Of a stretch of 64,000 bases of DNA, positions 46,371 through 56,819 are shown in pieces. Source of the DNA: Eustoma russellianum (Eukaryota > Streptophyta > Magnoliopsida > Gentianales > Gentianaceae); assembly GCA_036186865.1 (NCBI GenBank), contig AP025053.1, forward strand, positions 7,462,846 through 7,526,845. The letters are read 5' to 3'. How positions within the stretch are numbered: the first letter of the stretch is position 1; each line of letters begins with the position of its first letter. The notes beneath the pieces were generated by a model. It was not told where the DNA came from and did not search any database. It saw only the letters and a list, made by a program, of their open reading frames with translations. The translations under genes were made by a program, and so were the position numbers.

Positions 46371-46734
46371 TCTATTATTGTTTGCTTTTGTGCATAAGTT
46401 TTTTGAGATTCAATCGGCTCTGTATATCTAAATAGAATGATGATGAACTGAATGCAGCCATTGTATTAGAACTGTAGATTTAATTTTTTGCTGCTGTGGT
46501 TTTTGAATATAAGGTTCTTGAATCAACATGGAAAAAGATCACTACCAGAATTTTGACTCCACGTGGCATGGGCAATTGCCATGTCACTCTTTCCGACGAA
46601 ATTTTGCCTGAAATAGCATTTACCACATCAGTCCAATAGTTCAGGGGGTTAAGAGTATGATATCAAACCTCATGGGAGCAAAGGGTTAATTACGTATACT
46701 ACATGGGCAAAAGGTGATTAACCCTTCATATTAT

Positions 46735-49610
46735 TTAGATATTATAGACGTGGCAAATAGGGCATGATTAGATTGACGGGCTTCAAAAAGCAAACACGAA
46801 CCTGACATGTTAGATTGACAGTTCAGCTTCGAGTTAATCTGTCAACTCGATCTTCTGTAGTTTATCTGGTTTGATAAGTTGACGGGTTGATTAGTAGCCT
46901 ATGAGGGTACACACAGACTTGAATATTTAGATTCATATCAGATATAGCTGGTTGATGATTTAGTTTTGGGTTTGTTATGTAGGATTTTGACGGGTTTCAC
47001 GGTTTGTTTTTGGATTTAGCGGTCTAGGTAGAGGCAACCGCAGGTTAAGCATGTTCAACTTGATTTTGATCCAAACATGCAAATATTAAACCCAAACACT
47101 CAAAATGTTTGGATTTATGTTAGGTTTGTGTGTCATGTCATAAATTACCATTTATGTTAATAAACTATGTTTCAAAAGTTCAATACAAATGTATATCCGT
47201 AAATTTGTCACGTATTGCATAAAAAAGACATTCTGTTACTAATTTTTCTTTGCTTTAATGTATCGAATTTATTGTATCAAACTTGTTAGGTCATATTATT
47301 TAAATAAAAATGAATCGTAATATCATTATAATGAACGTTTAAAATTTTTGTTATATAATGATAGCAAACGGTATCATTTTCACTCTTTACTTTAATTTGA
47401 TGAGCTTTTTATTTTAATCATTAAATTTTCACATGCCATAAAGAAATAAAATATGAATTTAAAAAGATCATTGTTTGATTTTTACAAATTTAAAATAGTG
47501 CTAACTTTATTAAATAATAGTTTCTTTTAAACTATTATTCAATCTATTCATTGTAATAAATAATAGTCTCTTTTCTTTTACAAGGTGGACAAACCATTAC
47601 ATTGATAATAAATGTACATAATTATGCTATGTTTAATTCAGTGTATATTACATGCATTAATTGGAGTAAACATTTCCCTGGAAGCTTAAAAAAATTCAAA
47701 GACACACATACACGCATGTGATATATGTTTATATGTACATACGTGTGTATCTATATGTATATATACGTGTCTATATATATACACACACATATATACGATT
47801 ACAACTTCACTCTATTGACAGGTGTTTAATATTCTAAAAAGAAAACAAAAGCTACAAGCTAATTGGGCTTCTGATTTATATTCGTGTTAGGCGTGGTAAT
47901 CTCAGATACAATACAAAAAACACGACTCGAATCTGACACGCTTTTTGTAGGTATGAGTATGACCTTGGGTGGTTTCGTGTATAAATCGGGTAAGACCTAA
48001 AAGTTACCTGCTAGGTACGAGTCGTGTTCGGATACACACAGGTTACTCATTTATACCTGTCATATCTGTTTTTTAACAATATGTTTTAAATATAAATTAT
48101 AAATTCATAAAGTAAAAAAACTCCTGTCTAAAAAGTAAAAACCTAACTTAATCTCCCCCAATCCATTCTCTATTTCCTTCCCTTGCTGCCATGCCGTCTC
48201 CTTCCTTCTTAGTTTTTCCATTGTCCTATCCCGGTCCCTTCTGCAAAATGCAAATGTTGCAAATACCGTGACCTCTGCCGCCGCTACCCTCCATAAGCCA
48301 TAATCCATCATCCATCATCCTGTTGACTTGCTATTGTTACCTGGTGAGTACTCTTCTTATAACAATAGTGTCAACCACTCCCAGTTGTTTAAATACATGA
48401 AAACTGAAAATACATGAAAAATATATAAAATGACCCGTACACGACATGAAATATTTATACTTGTCAAGTTCCTGAGTATATCCGATACACGACACGAAAC
48501 CTGACATGTACAGGTTTGGGTATCTACTTCAATACACGCGAAACAAACGGGTAAGATATGAGTATGGTACTTTAATACCCGAAACTCGAAAAATACTAAA
48601 CACGACCTGCACCCCTCATCCGTGTGAATTCTAATCAGTTTGAAAATCATCGAAAAGCAAATAAAAGAATTCCTAAAAACATAATAGAATATACGGATTT
48701 GCTACGTAGATTTCATATACCATTATTTTGTAACCATTTATATGTACTATAAAAGTATTAAAATACTTTTATATTATTAAAGTAAAGAATCTTCTACAGA
48801 CGAAACACTTTTACATTATTAAATTAAGGATTCTTCTTCACACGAGTCTCTTGATTCTTAATAAAAATTCATTAGTATAAGTATAAACTTAAAATCTATG
48901 ATCGCGTTTGATATGTCTAACCTTTATGTTTAGTACTCGCGTAGCTCGGGGTAGTACGCGTTATGGAAATCATTCCTCCCATACCAAACTGGGAGTCAGT
49001 GGGTTCTCCACCATATTAAGGAAATATTATTTAATTGATTGTTTAATTAAAAAGCTACAATGTATTTTTATTTTTACCGTTTTATTTATTGTTTTTTGCT
49101 ATCATTTAAAGTGTTGTGCGCTTTTAATACCAGTAAGTGTAATTTTGAAAGTTTACATAATTTTTTGAAGAATATAAAACAGGCATCTTTTAGAGACATG
49201 TTTAAAAAAAATATAACTTGCAATTACAGACGGATGAAATATTTGTTTGCTATGTTTACTTGGACTCCTCGCACGCAAATGTGCTTTATGAGAGAAATTA
49301 TTTATACCAATGTTTATTTCAACTTTTTATGACTTCTCTTAACTAATTTAGTTTTTTATTCTTTTGATCATGCCATATAGAAGAAAAAACCAAAGTATTT
49401 ATAATGGAGTTTCAACTTTTAGAGGGGCTAATGGATGCAAAAAAGACATACTCTGACTTCAAGATACGTCATCGCCACACCTTAAGTAAGTTTTCATATA
49501 AATCAAGTCGCTTAGCTACTTTAATGTTAGAGTTCATGAATTGAAGCCTTAAATTATTCACACCCAAACTTGCTCTGTTATAAAAGGTCTAAACTTTCAC
49601 TCTGATTTTT
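46735..49610. other. Intergenic with degraded hAT-like repeat
   Basis: 47880-48630 has ends rich in 'acacgac' and 'gggta' phrases on opposite strands (around 47900-48010 and 48440-48620), typical of decayed non-autonomous hAT elements; exact ends are not resolvable. 47700-47800 is a ta/ca-rich microsatellite. No gene is seen. Confidence 0.35.
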
Positions 49611-49820
49611 AAACCAATCAAATTTGTAAATATATATCGACTTTGCAATAACCAACCACCAGCCTTATTGTTAACGTGTAAACCAATCAAATTTGTAAAT
49701 ATATATCGACCTTGCAATAACCAACCATCAGCCTTATTGTTAACGTGTAAAACAATCAAATTTGTAAATATATATATCGACCTTGCAATATCCAACCACC
49801 AGCCTTATTGTTAACGTGTA
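49611..49820. repeat. 69-bp tandem repeat, three units
   Basis: Units start at 49611, 49680 and 49749, each with 'caatcaaatttgtaaatata' and 'agccttattgttaacgtgta'. They differ by only a few bases. Confidence 0.93.
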
Positions 49821-50287
49821 AATTTCTATGTAAAATCATTTTATTGTACTGCTAATTACTTTTTATTTAGTTCTCGAATACCATAAAATCTCACGTAGAT
49901 AATTTAGACTCAACATGTTATGCAGGCGTGTATCTACATCTATTCGTGTATTCGTTTATGCATCATATTTTGTACTCTCAAAACTGGTAACAAATCCTCC
50001 CAAAATACAAGCATATATTTCAGAGGCCGTAATTAAGAACAAGATAAGGGAAAAATCAATCCGTAGAGATTCTGTTGGGCGTCATTAGCTGTCATCATTC
50101 TATAATAGAACAATGGCATTTCCGTGGTTTTATTCCAAAGTCAGTGGCATTTGTTCTTGCCTACCTACACTACCTTCAGACTTCCAGCATCTGTCTAAAG
50201 AATCCATTTGGCTCAATATTCCCAACCGGACCGGCGCCGTTGAGAGAGGGCACTAAGCTTTGCAAGGAGAAATTTAGAAGAAATAAA
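49821..50287 (+). promoter_or_regulatory. Upstream region of the DUF1336 gene
   Basis: Non-coding by my reading, although an in-frame ATG at 50075 would extend the gene by 71 codons of unrelated, unconserved-looking sequence. I see no clear TATA box at a standard distance. Confidence 0.35.
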
Positions 50288-51205
50288 ATGTGCCCCACCA
50301 AGCAAAAGCAGAAGCACCACCATCACGGCCACGAGAAAAGCCATGCCCAGAGCTCCGATAAAGTTGAAGATTGGCGGGAAGAAGCCATCCATGGCGGATC
50401 CTTGAAGCATGTTGATCTGCACACCGGATCCAACGGCTGGGCATCACCTCCAGGTGATTTATTCTCACTCCGTGGGCTCAATTACTTTTCTAAGAAAGCT
50501 AAAGTCCCTTCCGGCCCTTGGCTTCTCAATCCGGCTGGCGTTGACTGGCTTCGATCTCACTCCAAGCTCGACCATCTCCTTTCCCGACCGGACAATCGGG
50601 TGATGAACTGTCTCAAATCATCCAATTTGGAGGGTAAGAACTTGAAAACGTTTCTCATCGCCGTTAATCTCCAGGTTCCCGGGAGAGATCATCACAGCGC
50701 CGTTTTCTACTTTTCAACCAAGGACGATGAAGGGCTGCAGCCCGGTTCGCTTCTTTACCGGTTCGTTCACGGGGACGATAATTACCGAAACAGCCGGTTC
50801 AAGATTGTGAACCGGATTGTAAAAGGGCCTTGGATAGTGAAGGCGGCGGTCGGAAATTACGCGGCCTGTATATTGGGGAAAGCATTAAGATGTAATTATT
50901 ATGTTGGGGAAAATTATTTAGAGATCGATGTTGATATTGGGAGCTCGGCGATCGCGAGTGCGATTTTACATTTGGCTTTGGGATACGTGACGGCGGTGAC
51001 GATTGATATGGGATTCTTGGTGGAGTCGCAATCGGAGGATGAGCTGCCGGAAAAGCTGTTCGGCGCCGTTAGGGTTTGTCAGATGGAGATGTCGTCGGCT
51101 ACGTTTGTTGAGAGTAGCGGAGGTCCGGTTGGCACCGCCACTTCTAGCCGGAAAGTGATGCACAATGCCTCCAGTGGTGGAAGCAGTGGTAAAATTGAAG
51201 ATTAA
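50288..51205 (+). CDS. EDR2 C-terminal domain (DUF1336) protein
   Basis: An intact, single-exon gene of 305 residues. I start it at the second in-frame ATG (MCPTKQKQKHHHHGHEK), because the longer frame from 50075 adds sequence unlike the family. After a basic, His-rich start, the EDR2_C/DUF1336 domain covers about residues 50-265. It shows LRGLNYFSKKAKVPSGPWLL, TFLIAVNLQVPG, HSAVFYF, then RFKIVNRIVKGPWIVKAAVG and YLEIDVDIGSSAIASAILHL ending VTIDMGFLVE. The tail is Ser/Gly-rich. In Arabidopsis EDR2 this domain follows PH and START domains and affects disease-resistance signalling; this protein has the C-terminal domain only, like many short plant members. Its GC content is higher than the flanks. 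Confidence 0.9.
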   Translation: MCPTKQKQKHHHHGHEKSHAQSSDKVEDWREEAIHGGSLKHVDLHTGSNGWASPPGDLFSLRGLNYFSKKAKVPSGPWLLNPAGVDWLRSHSKLDHLLSRPDNRVMNCLKSSNLEGKNLKTFLIAVNLQVPGRDHHSAVFYFSTKDDEGLQPGSLLYRFVHGDDNYRNSRFKIVNRIVKGPWIVKAAVGNYAACILGKALRCNYYVGENYLEIDVDIGSSAIASAILHLALGYVTAVTIDMGFLVESQSEDELPEKLFGAVRVCQMEMSSATFVESSGGPVGTATSSRKVMHNASSGGSSGKIED

Positions 51206-51738
51206 GTTTTTTGTTTTTCCTTTCTTTTTTTCCTCTGTATTTTTCGTCATCTTTTGTTAATTTGGAGTAAAACTATTTTCGCCTGCAAAAGAGAAAATAC
51301 AAACAAAATTTGTAGCTAATGGAGGTGGAAGAAATGCTAATATTTGTGTCCCCTTTAGCTTAAAACCTATACATTTTGGGTATCTTATGTTTCGTACTTA
51401 ATGTTTTCTTTTTCTTTTATAGGAAAAATGCTGATGTTATATGTGCATTTTTCTTTAGAACTTTTAGGATATTGCAGTATGTTTTTTCCTCTTAAACATG
51501 TATAATGAAGGCAAGCATTCGAACAATTAATGTTTTGTGAACTTGATCATAAGTTCGAACTAAAAAACAGTATTTATGCAAATTGTAACATAAAGTTCGT
51601 ACATTAGATTGAAAATCGACCGGTATCTCTACCGTCGTCACGTTGGATGCTCTTTTTTGTCTTGGGAATCTCCCAGCTTGCGAGTCCTTTTTCGTTTGAG
51701 GAAATAAATGCGTTTAAATTATTGCATGCGTCTAATGT
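51206..51738. other. 3' flank of the DUF1336 gene
   Basis: Probable 3' UTR and intergenic AT-rich sequence; no gene is seen. Confidence 0.5.
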
Positions 51739-51747
51739 TAATCAATG

Positions 51748-51873
51748 GGGATAGGATCGGGTGTGGTGACGCGTGACCGCGCGACACCTCATCTAGCTTC
51801 ACCACCCTTGGCTATCACGTGTCGCGTGGTCACAAAAAGGATGAAGAAAGTTGGGGGAGAGAGGTCTCAACTC
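51748..51873. mobile_element. GC-rich MITE with a 9-bp duplication
   Basis: 126 bp flanked by taatcaatg on both sides (51739-51747 and 51874-51882). The middle is self-complementary (gtgaccgcgcgacac with gtgtcgcgtggtcac) and resembles the MITE at 43310. Its outer ends pair poorly. Confidence 0.75.
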
Positions 51874-51882
51874 TAATCAATG

Positions 51883-52325
51883 GCACTTAATGGGTAAAGT
51901 TTTTCCTTTTTTTTGTCCCTCCCGGTTGATTTGTTTTCTCCTGAACACTGGGTTGGGTCTTTTATGTCTTGCCGTCCAATATGGGTAAAAAAAATTCTAA
52001 AAATGCTCTGAAATAAAAGAAAGCATATTTAAATGAATTTAAAATGTTTCGTAGATTCTAAAGGCTAAAAGAACGGAAACGGGATCTTAAAATCAATAAA
52101 AATTTGTCATCCTTCCCTTAAATACTTATTATATCTTCTTTCGATGAGACTGAACGATGAGATTTCTGGTTTTGGAGTTAATAACGGTTTTATTTTTGTC
52201 TTTGTAATGTAAGGTATCTGTCATAATATTGTCCTTTTCCTTTGTCTTTTCCTTGTGGGGCTGTGTTTTGTATAATCAATCAACATGATCAGGGAGGGTA
52301 TCCACTCAAAAAAAAAAAAAAAAAT
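51883..52325. other. Intergenic, no gene seen
   Basis: AT-rich sequence running into a poly-A tract at 52309-52324. Confidence 0.5.
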
Positions 52326-52335
52326 NNNNNNNNNN
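52326..52335. other. Assembly gap (10 N) inside poly-A
   Basis: Ten N flanked by A-runs on both sides. The true length is unknown; any frame reading across it is artificial. Confidence 0.98.
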
Positions 52336-52835
52336 AAAAAAAAAAAAAAAATTATGCATACTTACACTGCAAAAAGAAAAGGAAAAATAGGATGAATAAA
52401 AAGCCGGACGGAAGAATGCAAGCCTTGCCTGAAGAATATATAACAACCACCTTACCACGTCGCCTTACAATCTTCCATCTATGACGGAGTGTGGAGTCCG
52501 GAGGTACGTCATCTTACTCATGTGTTAGAAATACACAGAGCTTGTTTTCCGATGACATATAATGAAAATTGCGCCAATAAATCGCAACCAATTTAGTGAG
52601 TCATTTTGTTTTATTCTATCATATTCTAAAATCAATAAAGAATATGTCATTGACTCTATAAGAAATGAAAACACCTTGACTAAAGAAAATGTTAAACATA
52701 ATTGATACAGAAGCAACAATTTGCAAAGTACGCCCCTGATTTTTTTTTATAATTTTGTTTTAACCATTTTGAAGAAAGGACTATAACCAAGGGTAACACG
52801 AGGGTATATTAGTTTCTCATGTCATTGTAAACTAT
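52336..52835. other. Intergenic, no gene seen
   Basis: A-rich start from the gap, then AT-rich sequence with chance frames only. Confidence 0.5.
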
Positions 52836-53010
52836 GAGAGCGGGTCTTAGAGCAATTGGTAAAATTGTCTTTTTGTAACTTTGAGGTCATGGATTCGAGC
52901 CGTAGAAATAGCCAGAGTAAGACTGCGTACATTAGATCACGAAGCAATCTGGCTCTTCTCCGAAACTTGTGCAAACGCGGGAGTCTAGTACATCGAGAAC
53001 GCTTTTTTAT
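52836..53010 (+). mobile_element. Au-type SINE
   Basis: 'gagagcgggtcttagagcaa' head, box B-like ggattcgagcc, 'taagactgcgtacattagatc' body, 'gcaaacgcgggagtctagta' tail and a T-run. A convincing target duplication is not seen. It abuts a Stowaway-type MITE. Confidence 0.85.
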
Positions 53011-53026
53011 GTCGTCGGAAACTATA

Positions 53027-53152
53027 CTCCTCTTCCAAAAGCATAGTTCTATTTGATTTTTAAACATGTGTCTCTTTCCATTGACTTTCAATGTGTGTTA
53101 TTTACACAAGTTAAAAAAAGAAAATGGGCAATATTTCTTAAGACGGAAAGAG
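53027..53152. mobile_element. Stowaway-type MITE
   Basis: 126 bp between TA dinucleotides. The left end is CTCCTCTTCCAAAAGCATAG; the right end, reverse-complemented, is CTCTTTCCGTCTTAAG. Both are variants of the Stowaway terminus CTCCCTCCGTCCC. Confidence 0.75.
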
Positions 53153-53154
53153 TA

Positions 53155-53415
53155 CTCTAAAAATTTTTATGTTTTGAAATTATTTTCATAATGTTAATGA
53201 CATTGGAGAAGAGATTTCTGGTTGGATTTTCCTTAGAAAACACGAGAATAATAGGAGAACTTTAATAAGAAAATGAACAAATATTATGTATCGGTTGAGT
53301 CGCATACAGAAAGACTGTCATTGCAGCCTAAGAACCAGAGCGGAGGGGGCATCTAAACGGACCTGGGCCGGGTTCGTCAATTCTAAAAAGGTTGAACCCA
53401 ACCATAAAGGTCTCT
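53155..53415. other. Intergenic, no gene seen
   Basis: No recognised feature. Confidence 0.4.
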
Positions 53416-53656
53416 GTCACATCCAGCCTCAAAGGTAGTGTAGGGATGTAAATCAGATACCCAACGGTCCGCTAGAAGGAGCTTGGTCATATGTCACATC
53501 CAGTCTCAAAGGTAGTATAGGGATGTAAATCAGATACCCAATGGTCCGCTAGCAGGAGCTTGGTCATATATACAGTAGTTTGCATAAGGAGCCCCAGCAT
53601 TGCAGATAAGCTTACAGACCAAGAGCCCCAGCATTGCAGATAAGCTTACAGACCAA
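53416..53656. repeat. Two short tandem duplications (77 bp and 34 bp)
   Basis: A 77-bp unit starting GTCACATCCAGYCTC occurs at 53416 and 53493. A 34-bp unit starting GAGCCCCAGCATTGCAG occurs at 53589 and 53623. Function unknown. Confidence 0.9.
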
Positions 53657-54424
53657 GGAGCTCCCGCACTATGTACTTGCTGGAAAGAACTCTTGCCTTT
53701 GGAAAGAATTGAACCTGGGTTCGTCAATTCTAGATTAGGTCCCAGGATGCTCTTTTACCAATGGCATGAGTATACACACTAAAATGAAAACATGTAATAA
53801 ATTAACGTAAATAAAACTTAGATAACAATTAACATATTCAATTAATGCAAAAAAATCATCCATATATATATATGTGTACGCACACGCACGCATATATATG
53901 TATCATGCTAAAAAACATTGAAGTTAACTCTTTAAAAATGCAAAAAAAAGAAAACTAACTTAACCGTAATTTACAAAAAGCTAACTTGACACTTTATTTT
54001 ATTTATCCGTGATATTAATTCAATTGATTTTTTTCATGAATTACTAAAATTGCATTTCTTTAATATTATTTTAATTGCATGAATTTAGTGTTATTTATTT
54101 ATTTACTTGAATTTAGACAACAATATTGTTTTGTTTAGGGGTTAATTTTTGTATTATTTATCATTATGCATGTTAAATTATGGTTAACTTAGTTTTATTT
54201 AATGTTTTCTTTTTGTATTTTTAAGATAGTATACTTTAATGTTATTTAGCATGATATATATATGTGTGTGTATATATATTAGGTTTGATTTTTTTGCATT
54301 AATTGAATATTATAATTTAGATAATTATAAATATGTTATTCAAGTATCTAGGACATTATGTGGCATTCTGAATGCCGTATACAGGACTGAGACCTAACGT
54401 GGCAATGACAAGACCGTTCCAAGT
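53657..54424. other. AT-rich intergenic
   Basis: It includes ta/tg microsatellites at 53860-53900 and 54255-54280. No gene. Confidence 0.5.
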
Positions 54425-54433
54425 TTGTTCATT

Positions 54434-55813
54434 GGGAAAATCACATTTTGCCTCTTTGTAGTTTGTCCATTTGGTCGATTGCCCCATGTGGTTTAAAATT
54501 ACATACATAACCCCCTTATGGTTTTGGACTGATGAGAGAATGATACTTTTCAGGTGATTTTCAGGTGATTCCGCCGAAAATGACTTAAAAATAAGGGTAT
54601 TTCGGTCATTTAATCATATTTCATTATTATTATTCTTCTTCAGAGTTTACACCTGCGTCTGGTGCCTCCCTTCTTCCTCGTCGTTCAAGGCTTCTGAGCC
54701 TTCATCTTACATCCCTCGTCTTCCTTCTCTCTCTTACTTACAGCTCCATGAAACCATTGGACCCCCACCCCCTCTATTCCACCCTTTTCTACAAACCCAC
54801 CATCACCGGCAACCATTCTCCTCCTTGCATTTTTCATCGTGAGATATGAGAGAGATCGTAAAAGTCCAAATTTAATGGGAAGATGAAGATGTTATTTCTT
54901 TGTTTCCAGACACCACAGGAAGAGCAGATGAATAAACTGGAACAGTATCAGCATAACCTGAAAAGTCTGACAGATGACCAGGACCCAAAACTGAAGTAAC
55001 AGATCTTGAAGATAACATAGGGCCTAGAGATGGATAAAGTCCAGTTGCAGAGTAAATGGGAACATCTGAAGGTATGATGACGCTGGGAGGCACTTCCGGC
55101 ACATTAGTATCAAGTGGAATATCTTCCTTTGGAGTAAATTTGTACATGATTGCGGAAACAGCAAAAAGTGCCTTCTTAACCCAATCAGATTCACCAGATA
55201 TCAGAACAAAGTTGTCAAAGTTCAGCGCACAAGAATGAGTGGGATCACTGGTATCCTTCGCTACAATTTTAATGTTCGTCTGCGTCCTGTTTCTTAGCTT
55301 CTTTATGGTGGACCCAGATTTCCCGATGATATTAGCAGACTGGATAGATAGAACAAGAAGCTGGCATTCTTCCTTATCTTTCAGCTTTCTGTTGTCAGAA
55401 TCCCTCACTTGGGTAACAACATTTGCAATTGCTTCATAAACTCGCAGAAGGGCGTCTTGAGCAGAGCAGGGGATTCAATTGTGTTTCTTAGGGTGGAAAG
55501 TGGGGATCTTTGTGTCGGAATCCGCCACGCACAGAAAATTACTTCTGATTTAAGCATCTGATATTATCATGCAAAAGAGAAGAAGAAGATGAAAACCACG
55601 GTATGGAGAGGAAAGAGAAAGTGGAGAAAGAGAAAAAGAATTTAATGAGAGGGGTATTTGTGTCTTTACAACAATTCCGGCGTCAAAAAAACTACAGAAA
55701 TGCGATTCTCTCATCAGTCCAAAACCACAGGGGGGTTATGTATGTAATTTTAAACCACATGGGGGCAATCAACCGAATGGCCAAACCACAAGGGAGCAAA
55801 AAGTGATTTTCCC
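54434..55813. mobile_element. Pack-MULE carrying a KH-domain gene fragment
   Basis: 1380 bp with perfect 9-bp duplications ttgttcatt (54425-54433, 55814-55822). Long terminal inverted repeats of about 180 bp start GGGAAAATCACATTTTGCCTC on the left; the right end, reverse-complemented, starts GGGAAAATCACTTTTTGCTCC. They continue through GGTTTAAAATTACATACATAA and GGTTTTGGACTGATGAGAGA. No transposase. The interior holds a KH-protein fragment on the minus strand. Confidence 0.94.
54872..55475 (-). pseudogene. Captured KH-domain RNA-binding protein fragment
   Basis: The minus-strand frame starts in PCSAQDALLRVYEAIANVV and runs into an open frame of 178 codons from 55408. It gives DKEECQLLVLSIQSANIIGK, then SGSTIKKLRNRTQTNIKIV, NFVLISGESDWVKKALFAVS and SIMYKFTPKE-like sequence, and a Pro/Ser-rich tail with IIPSDVPIYSATG and PVYSSALPVV. 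IIGKSGSTIK is the GxxG loop of a KH domain (here G-K-S-G). The pattern matches plant multi-KH proteins of the HEN4/At4g18375 group. About one KH domain plus a linker is present, against several in the parent. It is open to its stop, so a peptide could be made if transcribed. Confidence 0.8.
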
Positions 55814-55923
55814 TTGTTCATTTGCCCCCTCTGTGGTGGTCTCTATGCGTCATTGACAAAGTCACATGACATAAGTCATGCTGGTTTTGGAGCAGCAAGT
55901 AATCTATACGACAGTGACGAAGC

Positions 55924-56115
55924 CACATAAGTAAGTTATGCGAGATTTGGAGCAACTGATAAAATTGTTGTTTTTTATCTTGAGATTACGTGTTCGAACC
56001 GCAGAAACAGTTTTTGCACAAAGTATAAGGTAAGACTGCGTATATCAGATCGCAAAGCGATTCGACTCATTTTTGGACCTTATACAAACATGGGAACCTA
56101 GAACACCAGGAATAT
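55924..56115 (+). mobile_element. Au-type SINE
   Basis: 'tttggagcaactgataaaattg' head, box B tgttcgaaccgc, 'taaggtaagactgcgtatatc' body and 'atgggaacctagaacacc' tail. A head-like copy ('ttttggagcagcaagtaatc') occurs just upstream at 55886-55905. Confidence 0.85.
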
Positions 56116-56710
56116 CCGTCATGTGGTTTTCAGAATGCCATTCGACTTAAATATGGAGTAAAATAAATCTGCGTAATATATGTGTGTTATTATTAAAATC
56201 ATTATATTTTCGGGTTCTTTTCCCCCATAATTATAGGGTGTTAGCTTGCTTGTTGGTTAGCATTAACATTGTCCCATACATACTGGTGTCAGATAAGTGC
56301 ACTTGTTTAGTACTGCTAGTCAATGTTGAATCTTAGGAAAATAGGTGAGAGAAATGTCCTTTTCTTTTTACATAATACTTTTGTCATTTTCTTTTTCAAA
56401 ATAGCTAAAACAAAACAATACAGAAGAACACATTGACCAACAAGTAGTAGATCACGTGTTTTAAGCATATATAGGTGTTCAATTTCAATTAGCGTCTTTA
56501 AAATGAAAGCTAAGGTCCTGAGATTCTATCTGATATAAGTTAATAGTGGCAAAGATTATGGAAGGTACTTTTATTTCGTGACAAATCCATATTTAAATGT
56601 TTGAAAATTTTGACATATGAAGGAGCAAAAAAAATATCAAATTTGTAGGAGCTTGTAAAGACTTTAAAATTGTTTTATGGGTGATCTATGCTTGTAAAGA
56701 CATACATATA

Positions 56711-56716
<6 letters not shown>
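56116..56716. other. Intergenic, no gene seen
   Basis: No recognised feature. Confidence 0.4.

Positions 56717-56791
<75 letters not shown>
56717..56791. repeat. (TA)n(GA)n microsatellite
   Basis: About 48 bp of TA repeats followed by about 26 bp of GA repeats, just upstream of the L1 ORF1. Confidence 0.97.
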
Positions 56792-56792
<1 letters not shown>

Positions 56793-56819
56793 CAAATATA
56801 AAAAGAAAAAGAGTCTGGC

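Larger units (their letters stand above)
45271..46725. mobile_element. Pack-MULE carrying HAC1-like fragments
   Basis: 1455 bp flanked by perfect 9-bp duplications ttcatatta (45262-45270 and 46726-46734). Terminal inverted repeats of about 170 bp begin GGATTAATCACCTTTTGCCC on the left and GGGTTAATCACCTTTTGCCC on the right (complement). They match through 'gtatacgtaattaaccc' and 'cacgtggcatgggca'. There is no transposase. The interior contains two fragments that resemble a plant p300/CBP-type acetyltransferase (see the next entries). Confidence 0.93.

Noticed and set aside
50075..50287. N-terminal extension of the DUF1336 frame to an earlier ATG
   Set aside because: The 71 extra codons look like translated 5' UTR with no family-like features; MCPTKQ fits a natural start.
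52242..52484. Open frame running across the N gap
   Set aside because: It is read through undefined bases and poly-A (lysine run), so it is artificial.
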